Source of the DNA: Planktothrix sp. FACHB-1365 | Lineage (GTDB): Bacteria > Cyanobacteriota > Cyanobacteriia > Cyanobacteriales > Microcoleaceae | NCBI RefSeq assembly: GCF_014697575.1 | Contig: NZ_JACJSC010000001.1 | Coordinates: 930,001 to 994,000, forward strand | DNA length: 64,000 bases | Reading direction: 5' to 3' | Shown here: positions 7,824 to 17,281 of the stretch, in pieces | Numbering within the stretch: position 1 is the stretch's first letter | How the letters are laid out: each line of letters starts with the position of its first letter | Translations under genes and position numbers: made by a program | Notes under the pieces: generated by a model | Told to the model about the DNA's origin: nothing | Seen by the model: the letters and a program-made list of their open reading frames with translations, nothing else | Databases searched by the model: none

Positions 7824-10800
7824 TCAATCAACTCCTAACCATGCTTTCCCCCGTGCTATTAATTCTTCTAAACTCTCAAACAGCCAAAATCGTACTGTTC
7901 CATCAGTATAAACTGCAACAATATTTTTACAGTCGGGCGTAAAACAGACACCTAAAACAGAACTATCCAACTCAATAAAATCAGGTTCACCTTCTAACAA
8001 ATTGCCCTTATATCCTCGAAAATCTGCTAACAAATTTCCCTGTAAATCCCAAACTTTAACAGTTCCATCATCGGAACCAGTAACAAGGTATTGACCATCA
8101 GAGCTAAAACATACAATGGTTATTAAACCTGTATGATCTATGAAGGTATGTAATGCTTCTCCTTCTATATTCCAAAGCTTTGCTGTTTTGTCACGGGAAC
8201 CAGTAGCGAGATATTGACTATCGGGGCTAAAACATACACTTGTTATCCAGTCGCTATGACAATCGAACGTTTTCAACAGTTCTCCCTCGATATTCCAGAG
8301 TTTAGCAGTTTTGTCAAGGGAAGCAGTGGCTAAATAGTGGCCATCTGGGCTGAAGCATACACCCATTACTGTATTAGAGTGGCCTTTGAAACTTCTCCGC
8401 CGTTTTGTTTGTACATTCCAAAGTTTAGCAGTTTTGTCATCAGAAGCAGTCGCTAAAAATTGACCATCAGGGCTAAAACATACATCCATTACTGTTTCAG
8501 AGTGGCCTATGAAAGTTTTACATCGTTGTGTTTGTAGATTCCACAGTTTAACATTTGTATCATCAGAAGCAGTCGCTAAAAACTTACCATCTGGACTGAA
8601 ACACAAACCCAGTGTATAATTATAGTAATCTTTAAAGTAATGCAGTCGTTTTCCAGTAAAATTCCAGATCTCTACTTTTTCCTGAGCAGCAGCAGTAGCC
8701 AGGTATTGACCATCAAAACTAAAACATACACTTGTTAGGCATTCCGAATCCATCTTGAAAGTTTTCAAGTGATTTCCCTCAATATTCCAAAGTTTGACAG
8801 TTTGGTCATAAGAAGCAGTAGCAAGGTATTGACTATCAGGACTAAAGCACACACTTGTTATCACCGCAGAATGATGCCTCAAGGTATATAACAATCGTCC
8901 TGGCTTATACAAACCGTTATCTAACCATTCTTGCTCATGTATATCCCAAAGTTTAATTGTTTTATCACTGGAAGCAGTAGCAAGATATTTTCCATTAGGA
9001 CTAAAACATACGCTCATTACCCAACCTCTATGCCCTTTTAAGGTAGTCTTTAATTCTTCTGTCTCTATATGCCAGACGTTGGTAGTTTTATCAGTGGAAG
9101 CAGTAGCAAGGTATTGACCATCAGGACTAAAACACACACTTGTTATCCTCGCAGAATGACTTCTGAAGGTAGCTTGGCATTGCTTAGTTTCTAAATTCCA
9201 AAGTTTAGTGGTTTTGTCAGCAGAAGCAGTTGCTATATATTGACTATTTGGGCTAAAACATACACTTGTTACTTGATCAGAGTGACCGTTAAAGGTTTTC
9301 AATTCTTTTCCTTGAAAATTCCAAAGTTTAGCAGTATTGTCATGAGAAGCGGTAGCAAGGTATTGGCTATCAGGACTAAAACACACACTTGTTATTTCAT
9401 CAGAATGACCTGTGAAGGTGTACAAAAATTGTCCCTGTATATGCCAAAGTTTAACGGTTTTATCGCGAGAAGCAGTTGCTATGTATTGACTATCTGGGCT
9501 AAAACACACACTCGTTACCTGGCTAGTATGACCTTTTAAACAATGTAACAATTGTCCGTGTACACCCCAAACTCGTGCAGTACCATCATAGGAAGCAGTT
9601 GCTATGTATTGACCATCAGAGCTAAAACACACACTCTTTATGCAGGCCTGATGACCTTTGAGTTCTCGCCCTTTGCGAATTTGGCTGAGGATTTGTTGTA
9701 AAGAAAAGTAAGGGGTAGCGACTGGTATATGATTGAGGAGTTCAGCATCATATTTAACGAGTTCTTGCCATTCTTGTCGTAGTTGTTGTAATTCTTCCGC
9801 AGCTTGAATCGCATCGCGTAGGGCTTGCAGATGGTCAATATTTCTATAAAATAATCTTAAAGTTTGTATTCCTTGTCGCTCCAGTTGGGTTCCTTTTTGG
9901 ACAAGTTCAAGAATTTTTGTGCCTTTTTCCTTCGCCTGTTTCAGTTCTTGACGTTCATAGTCTCGACTAGCATTCAAAAAATCTTGATCTTCATCACTTA
10001 AACGTCTTCCTTTTGCATCCTTCAATGCTTTTTCTAGGATTCCCCCAGTTAAAAGCTGTCGGTTATCAGTTCGCCCTGACTTTCGCCACGCCACTAAATT
10101 CTCATGATAAAAATTTCGCTGGTTAGCAAGCTCTTGTTCTAGCCAATTCGAGTTAAAAACTTTTTGATAAATTTTATTATAAACCTGCAAACAACCATTT
10201 TTTTTAACAACTAAGCCAGATAATTGAAGTTTAATTTTATCATAGCCATTATCTGCCCTTAAGGTTTGAGTAGGAGAACTGATAAGCTGTTGATATATTT
10301 CTAATAGTCGGCTAGTGTATGCTTCATCCTTGAGGATGCGATCGCGAATGGTTCTAAGATGTTCAGGATTATCATTAGCCTCCCAATTCTCAATCATTGT
10401 AGATTCCACTAACTCATCAACATTATGATTAGGAAATTCTAAAATTTTATCGAATACTAACTTACAAAGCTTTTGAGTTAAAAATGGCTGTCCTCCTGTC
10501 CAATCTAAAACAGATTTTAAAACATTTTCAGGAGCATCAACAACTTTAGCTATTCCATTAATTAAAGATTTCTTCGCTTCTTCAAATTCAAAACCTTTTA
10601 ACTCAATGGCTTGACCAATATTAAAAGGAGTTCGCGTTTTATCTTGGATCAAATCAGAAGGCGTTGCAACTCCTAACAAACAAAATGTTAAACGGTTGTA
10701 ATCAGAATTATTCACTCGTTGATTGTAGCAATATCGAATAAAAGCAAAAAAGTCATCAGTAGAAAAGCTACAATTTAGAACACTGTCAATTTCATCAATA

Positions 10801-11234
10801 AAAATAATAATATTTTGAGAAACTGATTTTAATAAAAACTCCTCAAATAACTCACCAAGCCTTTGAATTGGCGAAATAAAATTACTACTATTCCACCACT
10901 CTCGCCAGTTAAGCTGACTAGGAAGGCGGAAAGTTCTCATAATTCGATAGACAATTCCTGTATACCATTGTTCAGGAGAAACTTGATTACTGCCAATACC
11001 TGTTAAATCAATTTCTACACACGCAAAACCTTCTTGTTTTAACCTGTGCATTGTTCTAACTCGTAAGCTAGATTTTCCCATCTGCCGAGAGTTCAGAACA
11101 TAACAAAATTTTCCAGCTTTTAAACTTTCATAAAGTTCTGTATCTGCTTGTCTAACGACATAGGTGGGATCATTAACAGTTAAACTTCCCCCTAAAGTGT
11201 ATTCATCATTGAATGGAATCGGCTGATTACTCAT
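7824..11234 (-). CDS. AAA-like ATPase (AAA_35) with 14 WD40 repeats
   Basis: A 1136-residue protein. Residues about 5-345 form an AAA_35-type ATPase: P-loop variant NSRQMGKSS at 48-56 (typical of the family, which lacks the first glycine) and Walker [11 protein letters not shown] near 142-151. Residues 345-520 are a charged, partly coiled-coil linker. From about 525 to the end I count 14 WD40 repeats with the core [15 protein letters not shown]...DKTAKLWN, enough for two seven-bladed propellers. Several repeats are almost identical at the DNA level, suggesting recent expansion or homogenisation. It is the second gene of an operon, 3 bp after the HTH-ATPase gene, with AAAGG before its ATG. The architecture fits a STAND-like sensor or scaffold, and the ligand is unknown. 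Confidence 0.88.
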   Translation of the reverse strand: MSNQPIPFNDEYTLGGSLTVNDPTYVVRQADTELYESLKAGKFCYVLNSRQMGKSSLRVRTMHRLKQEGFACVEIDLTGIGSNQVSPEQWYTGIVYRIMRTFRLPSQLNWREWWNSSNFISPIQRLGELFEEFLLKSVSQNIIIFIDEIDSVLNCSFSTDDFFAFIRYCYNQRVNNSDYNRLTFCLLGVATPSDLIQDKTRTPFNIGQAIELKGFEFEEAKKSLINGIAKVVDAPENVLKSVLDWTGGQPFLTQKLCKLVFDKILEFPNHNVDELVESTMIENWEANDNPEHLRTIRDRILKDEAYTSRLLEIYQQLISSPTQTLRADNGYDKIKLQLSGLVVKKNGCLQVYNKIYQKVFNSNWLEQELANQRNFYHENLVAWRKSGRTDNRQLLTGGILEKALKDAKGRRLSDEDQDFLNASRDYERQELKQAKEKGTKILELVQKGTQLERQGIQTLRLFYRNIDHLQALRDAIQAAEELQQLRQEWQELVKYDAELLNHIPVATPYFSLQQILSQIRKGRELKGHQACIKSVCFSSDGQYIATASYDGTARVWGVHGQLLHCLKGHTSQVTSVCFSPDSQYIATASRDKTVKLWHIQGQFLYTFTGHSDEITSVCFSPDSQYLATASHDNTAKLWNFQGKELKTFNGHSDQVTSVCFSPNSQYIATASADKTTKLWNLETKQCQATFRSHSARITSVCFSPDGQYLATASTDKTTNVWHIETEELKTTLKGHRGWVMSVCFSPNGKYLATASSDKTIKLWDIHEQEWLDNGLYKPGRLLYTLRHHSAVITSVCFSPDSQYLATASYDQTVKLWNIEGNHLKTFKMDSECLTSVCFSFDGQYLATAAAQEKVEIWNFTGKRLHYFKDYYNYTLGLCFSPDGKFLATASDDTNVKLWNLQTQRCKTFIGHSETVMDVCFSPDGQFLATASDDKTAKLWNVQTKRRRSFKGHSNTVMGVCFSPDGHYLATASLDKTAKLWNIEGELLKTFDCHSDWITSVCFSPDSQYLATGSRDKTAKLWNIEGEALHTFIDHTGLITIVCFSSDGQYLVTGSDDGTVKVWDLQGNLLADFRGYKGNLLEGEPDFIELDSSVLGVCFTPDCKNIVAVYTDGTVRFWLFESLEELIARGKAWLGVD

Positions 11235-11237
11235 TTT

Positions 11238-12479
11238 TTATAACCTTTCATTAAAATATAAGCGATATAAATTACAGCGAGGTGTCACATTATTACCTTC
11301 CTTAGCAACTAACCCTAAGCTATCCAACTTAAAGCCTAATTCATCATCAATCCTGACAGGTTGATCAGCCTCTAATACTATTTTAAAAGCTGCTGCTAAT
11401 TCTACACTTTGTTTAAGAGTATCGCTAATATCTCTAAGATAATTGGTATAAATTCCTGCATTAGTTGGAGCAGTTTCTAAAATTTCTTCTATTGTTAAAT
11501 TAGGATGAGCTTGTATTTGCTCAAAGATTTGCCGAACTAGATAGGGATGACCGTCTACCATATCCATCAAATTGCTAACTGTATTAGAATCAACAGTAAC
11601 ACCATATCGTCGAGATAAATCTTGAACTTGCTCAGTGTTAAACCCCGGTAATTCGATTGGCTTTCCAACATTGAAAGGTGAGTTATTAATGCTTAATTTT
11701 GGATAATTAGAAGTAGAATAAGCAATTACAAATCTTACTTTTTGCCACAAATCATTAGTTTTTGTAGTTTCATACCAAAACCGTAATAATTCAAATAAAT
11801 TGGTAGAGATAGTTTCTAAATGAAAAACTCGATCTACATTATCTAATCCTAAAATAATAGGAAATTCTAAATGAGACAATATATAATCTTCCAAATAATA
11901 TGTACAATTATCTTTGCTTCCTATGGTTTCATCCCAAAGATCAGCCAAGGAATGATTTAAGTTTAATGAGCGAGTTACAGCTATACAAAGAGAACGTAGT
12001 AATTTATCAATATTCGTAATTTCATCTTCCTGAAGTTGGAGTAAATTCCAGTTAGCAGTTTTATAACCTTGTTTTTTAGCTTCTTCAAAAATCTGAGTCA
12101 TTAATAAGGTTTTTCCCATTTGCTTCGATGCTCTAATCCTTAGTAAAGAGCCAGGTTTTAAAATTTCTTGATAACAAATTGTTTCAATGGGAGGACGTTC
12201 AATATAAAACCCAGATGGTACTAAACCTAACTGTTGCCCTATCTCTAGTAAACTATCCCGTCTTGAATGACGTTCATCACTATGCTCCTTATCTGTACCA
12301 ATATTAAAATCATCACCTAATTTTTCAATATGTTTTCTTATTGTGCTTTCTTTTATTCCCCAAGCTTCAGCAATTTCAGCATCAGTTTTTCCTTCACACA
12401 TCAAGCGAAATACTTGTTTACGTTTTTCAGGTAAATCATTAAATATCTGCGATGGGTCTTTTTGTCTCATAGTATCCAT
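11238..12479 (-). CDS. HTH-domain AAA-like ATPase (AAA_35)
   Basis: A 413-residue protein. Residues about 15-58 carry a LuxR-like helix-turn-helix (RKQVFRLMCEGKTDAEIAEAWGI... STIRKHIEKL). From about 85 there is an AAA_35-type ATPase: P-loop variant RASKQMGKT around 115-123 and Walker B-like PIILGLDNVDRV near 204-215. It resembles the N-terminal half of the WD40 protein it is cotranscribed with, but has a DNA-binding domain instead of propellers. It may regulate the divergent promoter region at 12480-12628, where repeated TACACAA boxes occur. The ATG at 12470 (MRQKDP) is an alternative start. A regulatory or conflict-system role is inference. Confidence 0.82.
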   Translation of the reverse strand: MDTMRQKDPSQIFNDLPEKRKQVFRLMCEGKTDAEIAEAWGIKESTIRKHIEKLGDDFNIGTDKEHSDERHSRRDSLLEIGQQLGLVPSGFYIERPPIETICYQEILKPGSLLRIRASKQMGKTLLMTQIFEEAKKQGYKTANWNLLQLQEDEITNIDKLLRSLCIAVTRSLNLNHSLADLWDETIGSKDNCTYYLEDYILSHLEFPIILGLDNVDRVFHLETISTNLFELLRFWYETTKTNDLWQKVRFVIAYSTSNYPKLSINNSPFNVGKPIELPGFNTEQVQDLSRRYGVTVDSNTVSNLMDMVDGHPYLVRQIFEQIQAHPNLTIEEILETAPTNAGIYTNYLRDISDTLKQSVELAAAFKIVLEADQPVRIDDELGFKLDSLGLVAKEGNNVTPRCNLYRLYFNERL

Positions 12480-12510
12480 GATTAGTGAGCATTTTTAGTA
12501 TATCAATTAG

Positions 12511-12551
12511 TCTTTACACAAGCCATACACAAAATTAATCTAATTTGTGTA
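12511..12551. promoter_or_regulatory. Candidate operator: TACACAA boxes with an inverted pair
   Basis: Within the 149-bp divergent interval there are two direct TACACAA boxes (12515-12521, 12526-12532) and an inverted arm TTTGTGTA (12544-12551), giving perfect 8-bp arms TACACAAA/TTTGTGTA with a 10-bp spacer. The location between an HTH-ATPase gene and a divergent PLD gene suggests a shared operator. Confidence 0.45.
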
Positions 12552-12628
12552 TAAATTGATTATTCTTGTCCATTCGGTGTGTAGGATTCCCTATGCAAAT
12601 ATAAAAATGTTCATAACGAGGAATAAAT

Positions 12629-13444
12629 ATGTTTTTACCCAACAGCTACGATTATTCTAATTTACCTAACCGTAAAACACCCGATCTTGATCTGCGTAGC
12701 TTCTCTCAATTTGACACCCGTTTGGCTCACTGTCAAAAGTGTTTAGCCATTCAACCGAACTTACAACGCAACCAACAAAAACAAATTTTCTGCCCAACTT
12801 GTGGAATTCAATATATTGTCAATAGTCCTGAACCTGCAAAAGTAATTCAAACTTATTTCCGAGATAAAAATCTCTACTTTAATGATAACAATCTTGATAT
12901 TGAGCATTTGAAGCAATTAGGAGCGATCGCACAACGCCTTAATACTGACCCCGATTATCCCCTCATGGCAGGTTTATTAAAAGCAATGAGTCTGGCTAAA
13001 AAGTTTATCCATTTTACTAGCCTTGGAATTAGTCATCAATTTTTAGGCGCATTAAAATTAACATCCCAACAGATTCCAGTTAAAGGTATTGTTTCGTTAA
13101 CCTCTAGTCAAACTTATCTATTACCCGAATTATCTAACTATACCCATGAAAGCCCAAAGTTAGAGATTAAACCCATGTGTGAAACTATTTTTAATTGGGA
13201 TATAATTCCCCATCAAAAACTAATTGTTATCGATGGATTAATAGCTTTTAAAGGCAGTGCAAATTTAACCGTGACAGCTTGGAGAAAAGCCGAAAGAAAT
13301 TTAGAAGAAATTGAAGTAATCACGAATATGGATGAAGTAATTTATCTTCATAATCGCTATTTTTCAACCGTTTGGGCTGATTTTAGTTCTGATGGAAAAG
13401 CCATTATGATTGATTACGATAACCTTGAGGATATGGCAGCTTAA
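12629..13444 (+). CDS. Phospholipase D-family protein with N-terminal zinc ribbon
   Basis: A 271-residue protein. The N-terminus has two CxxC pairs, C35/C38 and C55/C58, forming a probable zinc ribbon. The C-terminal half carries one HKD motif: H195, K197 and D202 in HQKLIVID, then GSAN at 209-212 and a conserved glutamate-rich strand. A single HKD motif is typical of Nuc-type PLD nucleases, which act as dimers, although lipid hydrolysis is also possible. GAGG sits 8 bases before the ATG. It is divergent from the HTH-ATPase/WD40 operon and shares its upstream region, so it may be the effector of that locus. That link is inferred from position only. Confidence 0.8.
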   Translation: MFLPNSYDYSNLPNRKTPDLDLRSFSQFDTRLAHCQKCLAIQPNLQRNQQKQIFCPTCGIQYIVNSPEPAKVIQTYFRDKNLYFNDNNLDIEHLKQLGAIAQRLNTDPDYPLMAGLLKAMSLAKKFIHFTSLGISHQFLGALKLTSQQIPVKGIVSLTSSQTYLLPELSNYTHESPKLEIKPMCETIFNWDIIPHQKLIVIDGLIAFKGSANLTVTAWRKAERNLEEIEVITNMDEVIYLHNRYFSTVWADFSSDGKAIMIDYDNLEDMAA

Positions 13445-13496
13445 AAAACATCAATTCCTGTAGGGGTAACGCGCACGTCGCCCAATATATCGGTTT

Positions 13497-13538
13497 AAAA
13501 AAGCGATCGCTCATTAATTTTATCCGGCGATCGCTTTT
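13497..13538. terminator. Bidirectional terminator-like hairpin with HIP1 arms
   Basis: The arms AAAAGCGATCGC (13499-13510) and GCGATCGCTTTT (13527-13538) are perfectly complementary. The hairpin lies between the convergent PLD and ABC ATPase genes, with an A tract on one side and a T tract on the other, as expected of a terminator serving both directions. Confidence 0.6.
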
Positions 13539-13612
13539 AGAAACTCGGTTTTTATTATAACCTTTGCTAATCGTTATAGCGGTATGCGATCGCGTAGCCA
13601 CCGCAATCTTAG

Positions 13613-14614
13613 TTAATTAACAATTCCAGCCTTAAAAACTCGACCAATAACATCTTCAATTGGAGGATCACTTACGGTTAAATCGAGGACATTGAATTCA
13701 GCTAATATTTTAGCAACCGTAGCTGTTAAAGTATCCCGTTCTACTAATAATCGTACCACTTGACCTTCCATCGATTCTATTTCTCCATAGGTTAATAATT
13801 TCTGCTGACAGCTTGCTAAGGTATCTCCTGAACAATGCTCTAATTCTATTTTAACTTCTCGATAGGGGGCAAATCGTTCTAATAAACCTTCTAAACTACC
13901 ATCATAAATAAGCTGTCCTTGATGAATTAAAATCACTCGTTTACACAGTGCAGTAATATCAGCCATATAATGACTGGTTAACAACACCGTTGCTTGATAA
14001 CGGCGATTATATTCAGCTAAAAACTCCCGCACATTCACTTGAGCATTGACATCTAATCCTAACGTCGGTTCATCTAAAAATAAAACTTGAGGACGATGTA
14101 ATAAAGCTGCCATTAATTCGGCTTTCATTCGTTCCCCTAAAGACAATTTTCGCACGGGTTGTTTTAACTTTCCTTCTAGGGATAACATCTCCGTTAATTC
14201 CCCTACCCGTTGCCGATATTCTGCATCAGACAAACCATAAACAGCAGCATTAATTTTTAAAGAATCTAAGGTGGGTAAATCCCAAATTAATTGCTGTTTT
14301 TGCCCCATGACTAGGGTGATTTTTTGTAAAAATTTAGATTGACGTTTAAAGGGGGTATGGTGAGCCACTTCAACATATCCACTAGAGGGATAAATTAACC
14401 CGGTTAGCATTTTTAATGTGGTGGTTTTTCCTGCCCCATTTGCCCCTAGAAATCCAACCACTTCACCGGATTCAATTTTAAAGGACACCCCCTGAACCGC
14501 CTGGACATTCCGATAGGTTCGTTTGAAAAAATGATTAATTGTTCCTCGAAATCCAGGTTCTTTAATCGCAACGGGATAAACTTTACTTAGCTGTTCAGCA
14601 ACAATAATTGACAT
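13613..14614 (-). CDS. ABC transporter ATP-binding protein (ABC-2 type exporter)
   Basis: A 333-residue ATPase subunit that would power an ABC-2 type exporter at the cytoplasmic membrane. Walker A GANGAGKTT is at 57-65, the signature LSLGE at 157-161 and Walker B LFLDEPTLGLD near 178-188. A C-terminal extension of about 100 residues is typical of the DrrA/NatA-like group. No permease gene lies next to it in the window; those subunits are usually adjacent, so they must be elsewhere or have been separated. The substrate cannot be inferred. Confidence 0.92.
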   Translation of the reverse strand: MSIIVAEQLSKVYPVAIKEPGFRGTINHFFKRTYRNVQAVQGVSFKIESGEVVGFLGANGAGKTTTLKMLTGLIYPSSGYVEVAHHTPFKRQSKFLQKITLVMGQKQQLIWDLPTLDSLKINAAVYGLSDAEYRQRVGELTEMLSLEGKLKQPVRKLSLGERMKAELMAALLHRPQVLFLDEPTLGLDVNAQVNVREFLAEYNRRYQATVLLTSHYMADITALCKRVILIHQGQLIYDGSLEGLLERFAPYREVKIELEHCSGDTLASCQQKLLTYGEIESMEGQVVRLLVERDTLTATVAKILAEFNVLDLTVSDPPIEDVIGRVFKAGIVN

Positions 14615-14641
14615 AGTTTATTTAAAATTTTCTGCTTATTA

Positions 14642-14805
14642 GACATCAGAAACCGGGTTTCTGTCGTGATCTTTCGTTGTTGAATCCAGATTATTTGAGA
14701 AACCCGGTTTCTCTGAACATTGCTTAGACATCAGAAACCGGGTTTCTGTCGTGATCTTTCGTTGTTGAGTCCAGATTGTTCAAGAAACCCGGTTTCTTGT
14801 TATAA
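14642..14805. repeat. Two tandem 85-bp units with AGAAACCGGGTTTCT palindromes
   Basis: The unit beginning GACATCAGAAACCGGGTTTC starts at 14642 and again at 14727 (period 85 bp). Each unit contains a palindrome AGAAACCGGGTTTCT and, about 50 bp later, its inverted form AGAAACCCGGTTTCT, so each unit can fold as a larger hairpin. The same palindrome recurs at 27625, 27676, 61167 and 61518. Confidence 0.85.
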
Positions 14806-14811
14806 AATTTT

Positions 14812-14845
14812 AGGGTGCGTCGCCAATAAGTGTAACGCACCCTAG
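14812..14845. repeat. Short inverted repeat TAGGGTGCGT...ACGCACCCTA
   Basis: A 10-bp perfect inverted repeat with a short loop, sharing its core (GGGTGCGT/ACGCACCC) with the ends of the hairpin elements around the Uma2 genes. It lies 35 bp beyond the DUF3318 stop and may act as a terminator or be a solo relic of the same family. Confidence 0.6.
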
Positions 14846-14880
14846 ATAGAATAATGGCAGCTTGATTTAATGCCAATCAA

Positions 14881-15546
14881 TTAATTAAATACATTTTCTG
14901 AACTAGAAGAAGTATCGCTTCCTCCTTTCACTCTAGCTTTAGCTTTAGTTGCACTGCGTTTGAGGGCTTGCAGTCGAGCTTCATAACGCGCTTTTTGACG
15001 TTTTTTCGGAGTTTGATCGACTAAAGTTTTTAACGCACTTCCTAAACTTTTATAAGCATTGGGTAAGGTATAACCGAAACGAGTAGCTAGAGAAATAGCT
15101 TTTTCATCCGCATCTAATGATTCCTGTAACGTGCGTTCTCCGTTATTTTTCTGATAAAGACGATAGCCGGAAACGCCACATAATGCCAAGGCTAATAATA
15201 ATAGCAGTCCGTCCTGTACCCACAGTTCTCCAACGGCGCCCCCTAAACCAATGGCTAAGGCTGCCATTTCCCAACCATCTCTGGGAATCGTATCATTTTG
15301 AATCCGGGCTACTTCATGCCAAAATAGCAAATTGCGCTGATCCATTGCCAACTGTTCCCAACGAACCAAGTCAATTTGAATTTCAACTTGATCCTTGCCA
15401 ATTTCTTCGCAACGGACGAGGGGTGGGTTAACTTCGACGGTTTTCTCGACCGTCACCCAACTCTGCAACTCAGGGGGAAGTAAGCCTTTTAATCGCCGGA
15501 GTTCGCTCATTTCGGCTCTGGCAGTGGAGGTTGCATAGGATGTCAT
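14881..15546 (-). CDS. DUF3318 family cyanobacterial membrane protein
   Basis: The product of 221 residues belongs to the cyanobacteria-specific DUF3318 family of unknown function. The start at 15546 (MTSYATSTARAEMSELRRL) is preferred over an upstream ATG at 15618, because the family begins here and GGAAAC precedes it. The middle has a hydrophobic stretch around 115-150 (ELWVQDGLLLLLALALCGVSG), probably one or two membrane spans. The C-terminal third is Lys/Arg-rich (KKRQKARYEARLQALKRS). It is followed by the alpha/beta hydrolase gene upstream on the same strand, so cotranscription is possible. Confidence 0.8.
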   Translation of the reverse strand: MTSYATSTARAEMSELRRLKGLLPPELQSWVTVEKTVEVNPPLVRCEEIGKDQVEIQIDLVRWEQLAMDQRNLLFWHEVARIQNDTIPRDGWEMAALAIGLGGAVGELWVQDGLLLLLALALCGVSGYRLYQKNNGERTLQESLDADEKAISLATRFGYTLPNAYKSLGSALKTLVDQTPKKRQKARYEARLQALKRSATKAKARVKGGSDTSSSSENVFN

Positions 15547-15639
15547 AGTTTCCGGCTCACGAAATTTCCAAAAACAACGGGTTGTATTTGATCTTATTGT
15601 ATCGTAGTTCGTTTGCAACTATCTTGAGACAGTCAAGGG

Positions 15640-16524
15640 TTAACCGTCAACCGCATTTAAAAACTGTCGGACGTTTTGTAAATAGGTTTCGGGATCTTCT
15701 AACATGGGAAAATGGGCGGTATCTTTGAGAATCGCTAACTGAACTTTAGGGTTTAAAGCGGCAGCTTGTCGTCCCATTTCGGCGGGAATAATTTGGTCAT
15801 GTTCTCCAGCTATTAATAACGTTGGAACGGTTAATTTTTTAAATTCTTCTGGTAGCCATTCTGTTGCTTCTTTACAAACCGAGGTTAAAACGGTTCCATA
15901 AGCGGCATCAAAATCAGCTAATAAGAAATCTTCTAAAAAGGCTTGGCTTAAGGGTTTAGGAATGGGACGGTGAAGAAATCGAGCCATAAACATTTTATCA
16001 ACCCCTGGAATTAAGCTTAACCATTTGGGGCGAAACATGACGACATAACGACTAAATTTGTGGAAGGCGTTAAAGGTTTTTTCATCATATTCAAAAATGC
16101 CACTACAGGTTAAAATCGCTTGTTTGACTCGTTGGGGATATCGATTTAAAAATAATAAAGCAATAGAACCCCCCATTGAGTGAGCATTCAGATAAATTGT
16201 ATCTAAATTTAATTGATCTAATAACGTATATAAATCTTCAGCATATTCAATTAATTCATAACGCTCTGATGCGCCTGTATCCGTTACCGCTAGGGGTAAA
16301 TTTGTGCGTCCAAACCCGCGTAAATCATATATTAAACAATCAAATTGATCTGATAAGGCTTCGGCGGTACTTTCCCAATATCGTCCTGAACCGCCCCAAC
16401 CATGAATAAATACCATCACGGGTTTTGAACCCGGTTTAGAATTACCTGTTGTCACCCACTCGCAGTAATGCTCGACACCATTCACAGAAATTAAGGTTTT
16501 ATTTAGATTTGTGGCTACAGTCAT
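15640..16524 (-). CDS. Alpha/beta hydrolase
   Basis: A 294-residue alpha/beta-fold hydrolase. The oxyanion region HGWGGSG is at 41-47 and the nucleophile elbow reads NAHSMGGS, with S116 as nucleophile; the usual glycine before the histidine is alanine here. The acid and base are probably the aspartate in AGEHDQIIP near 240 and the histidine in KDTAHFPML near 268. The closest general resemblance is to esterase/lipase-like or haloalkane-dehalogenase-like enzymes. The substrate is not predictable. The gene ends 11 bp before the next minus-strand hydrolase-like gene begins its 3' end, so the two form a probable operon. Confidence 0.88.
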   Translation of the reverse strand: MTVATNLNKTLISVNGVEHYCEWVTTGNSKPGSKPVMVFIHGWGGSGRYWESTAEALSDQFDCLIYDLRGFGRTNLPLAVTDTGASERYELIEYAEDLYTLLDQLNLDTIYLNAHSMGGSIALLFLNRYPQRVKQAILTCSGIFEYDEKTFNAFHKFSRYVVMFRPKWLSLIPGVDKMFMARFLHRPIPKPLSQAFLEDFLLADFDAAYGTVLTSVCKEATEWLPEEFKKLTVPTLLIAGEHDQIIPAEMGRQAAALNPKVQLAILKDTAHFPMLEDPETYLQNVRQFLNAVDG

Positions 16525-16535
16525 TTTCTTAAAGG

Positions 16536-17087
16536 TTAAATCAATAAGCTTGATTTTAAAATATTTTGAATAAATAATGTTGCTGTTGTTGGCGTTGCTG
16601 TTTTTAATCCTGTTGATGTTTCATGGTTCCACCATCCTTTTGTGGTTTGGGGCGATCGCCATAATTCTAAATGTTCAACGGCTGGATCAGCATAAAAACT
16701 TTCGTTTCCGCTTCCTAATAAAGCTGAACTCCAATGGGTAAAATAATCATGACTAATTCGATAAATGGGGAAATTTGCCACTAATGGAACTCCCCAACCA
16801 TCAATGGCAATAAAGCCTTTAACCGTTCCTCCGAAGTGTTGCCAAGTCAAAGCAGCCCCAATTGCCCCCACAACTCCCGCACTAAAACTAATAATTATTA
16901 TAGCAGATTTAGGGGTATTTTGTTGAATAAAATTATAAATCTGAAAACTAGAATAAGCGGGATATTCCTGAGTGGGAAAAATTAATAATTCTCCTAATTG
17001 TTGTTGCTCTTCCCAATTTTCTATAATTCCATTTAAAAAACATTCTGTTAATTCGATTTCATGAATCCCCGGACAAATTAATAACAT
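16536..17087 (-). CDS. Alpha/beta hydrolase-like protein
   Basis: The preferred start is 17087 (MLLICPGIHEIELTE), giving 183 residues. An upstream ATG at 17162 adds 25 residues, but those codons come from a repeat (AACAGGCAAGATGCCTGTT and a GGTGGGG/CCCCACC hairpin) and are probably not translated. The protein has a strand-turn-helix pattern with IISFSAGVVGAIGAA at the position of a nucleophile elbow (FSAGVVG rather than GxSxG) and IDGWGVP further on. It lies directly upstream of a second hydrolase gene on the same strand. I recognise the fold type only, and catalytic competence is uncertain. Confidence 0.65.
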   Translation of the reverse strand: MLLICPGIHEIELTECFLNGIIENWEEQQQLGELLIFPTQEYPAYSSFQIYNFIQQNTPKSAIIIISFSAGVVGAIGAALTWQHFGGTVKGFIAIDGWGVPLVANFPIYRISHDYFTHWSSALLGSGNESFYADPAVEHLELWRSPQTTKGWWNHETSTGLKTATPTTATLFIQNILKSSLLI

Positions 17088-17096
17088 TTTTGCTCG

Positions 17097-17158
17097 TAGG
17101 GGTGGGGTTTCCCCACCCAACCCATAATCAGCAAATTTTAACAGGCAAGATGCCTGTT
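17097..17158. repeat. Two adjacent short palindromic repeats
   Basis: GGTGGGGTTTCCCCACC at about 17101-17117 and AACAGGCAAGATGCCTGTT at 17140-17158 are small hairpins. The second recurs in opposite orientation at 45971-45989, so it is a dispersed genomic repeat. Confidence 0.65.
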
Positions 17159-17219
17159 CCACATTACCCCCTTCCCTATCCCCCCATAGGGGATGTTAAA
17201 CTTTTAAGGAGAGTTTATC

Positions 17220-17241
17220 TAGGGAAGAGAACATTTCCCTA
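17220..17241 (+). promoter_or_regulatory. Leader hairpin upstream of chelatase-like gene
   Basis: TAGGGAA (17220-17226) and TTCCCTA (17235-17241) form a compact stem-loop about 30 bases before the Shine-Dalgarno of the chelatase-like gene. It could modulate translation or simply be a repeat; no riboswitch family is recognisable. Confidence 0.35.
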
Positions 17242-17281
17242 GAAGGACTTGATAGCAGCACTTGAACGCGAGGACAAAAAC

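Noticed and set aside
9240-9539. 99-codon plus-strand frame inside the WD40 gene
   Set aside because: It is the complement of the regular WD40 repeats and has no start signal.
13404-13601. 65-codon minus-strand frame
   Set aside because: It overlaps the PLD 3' end and the HIP1 terminator hairpin; its content reads as translated repeat.
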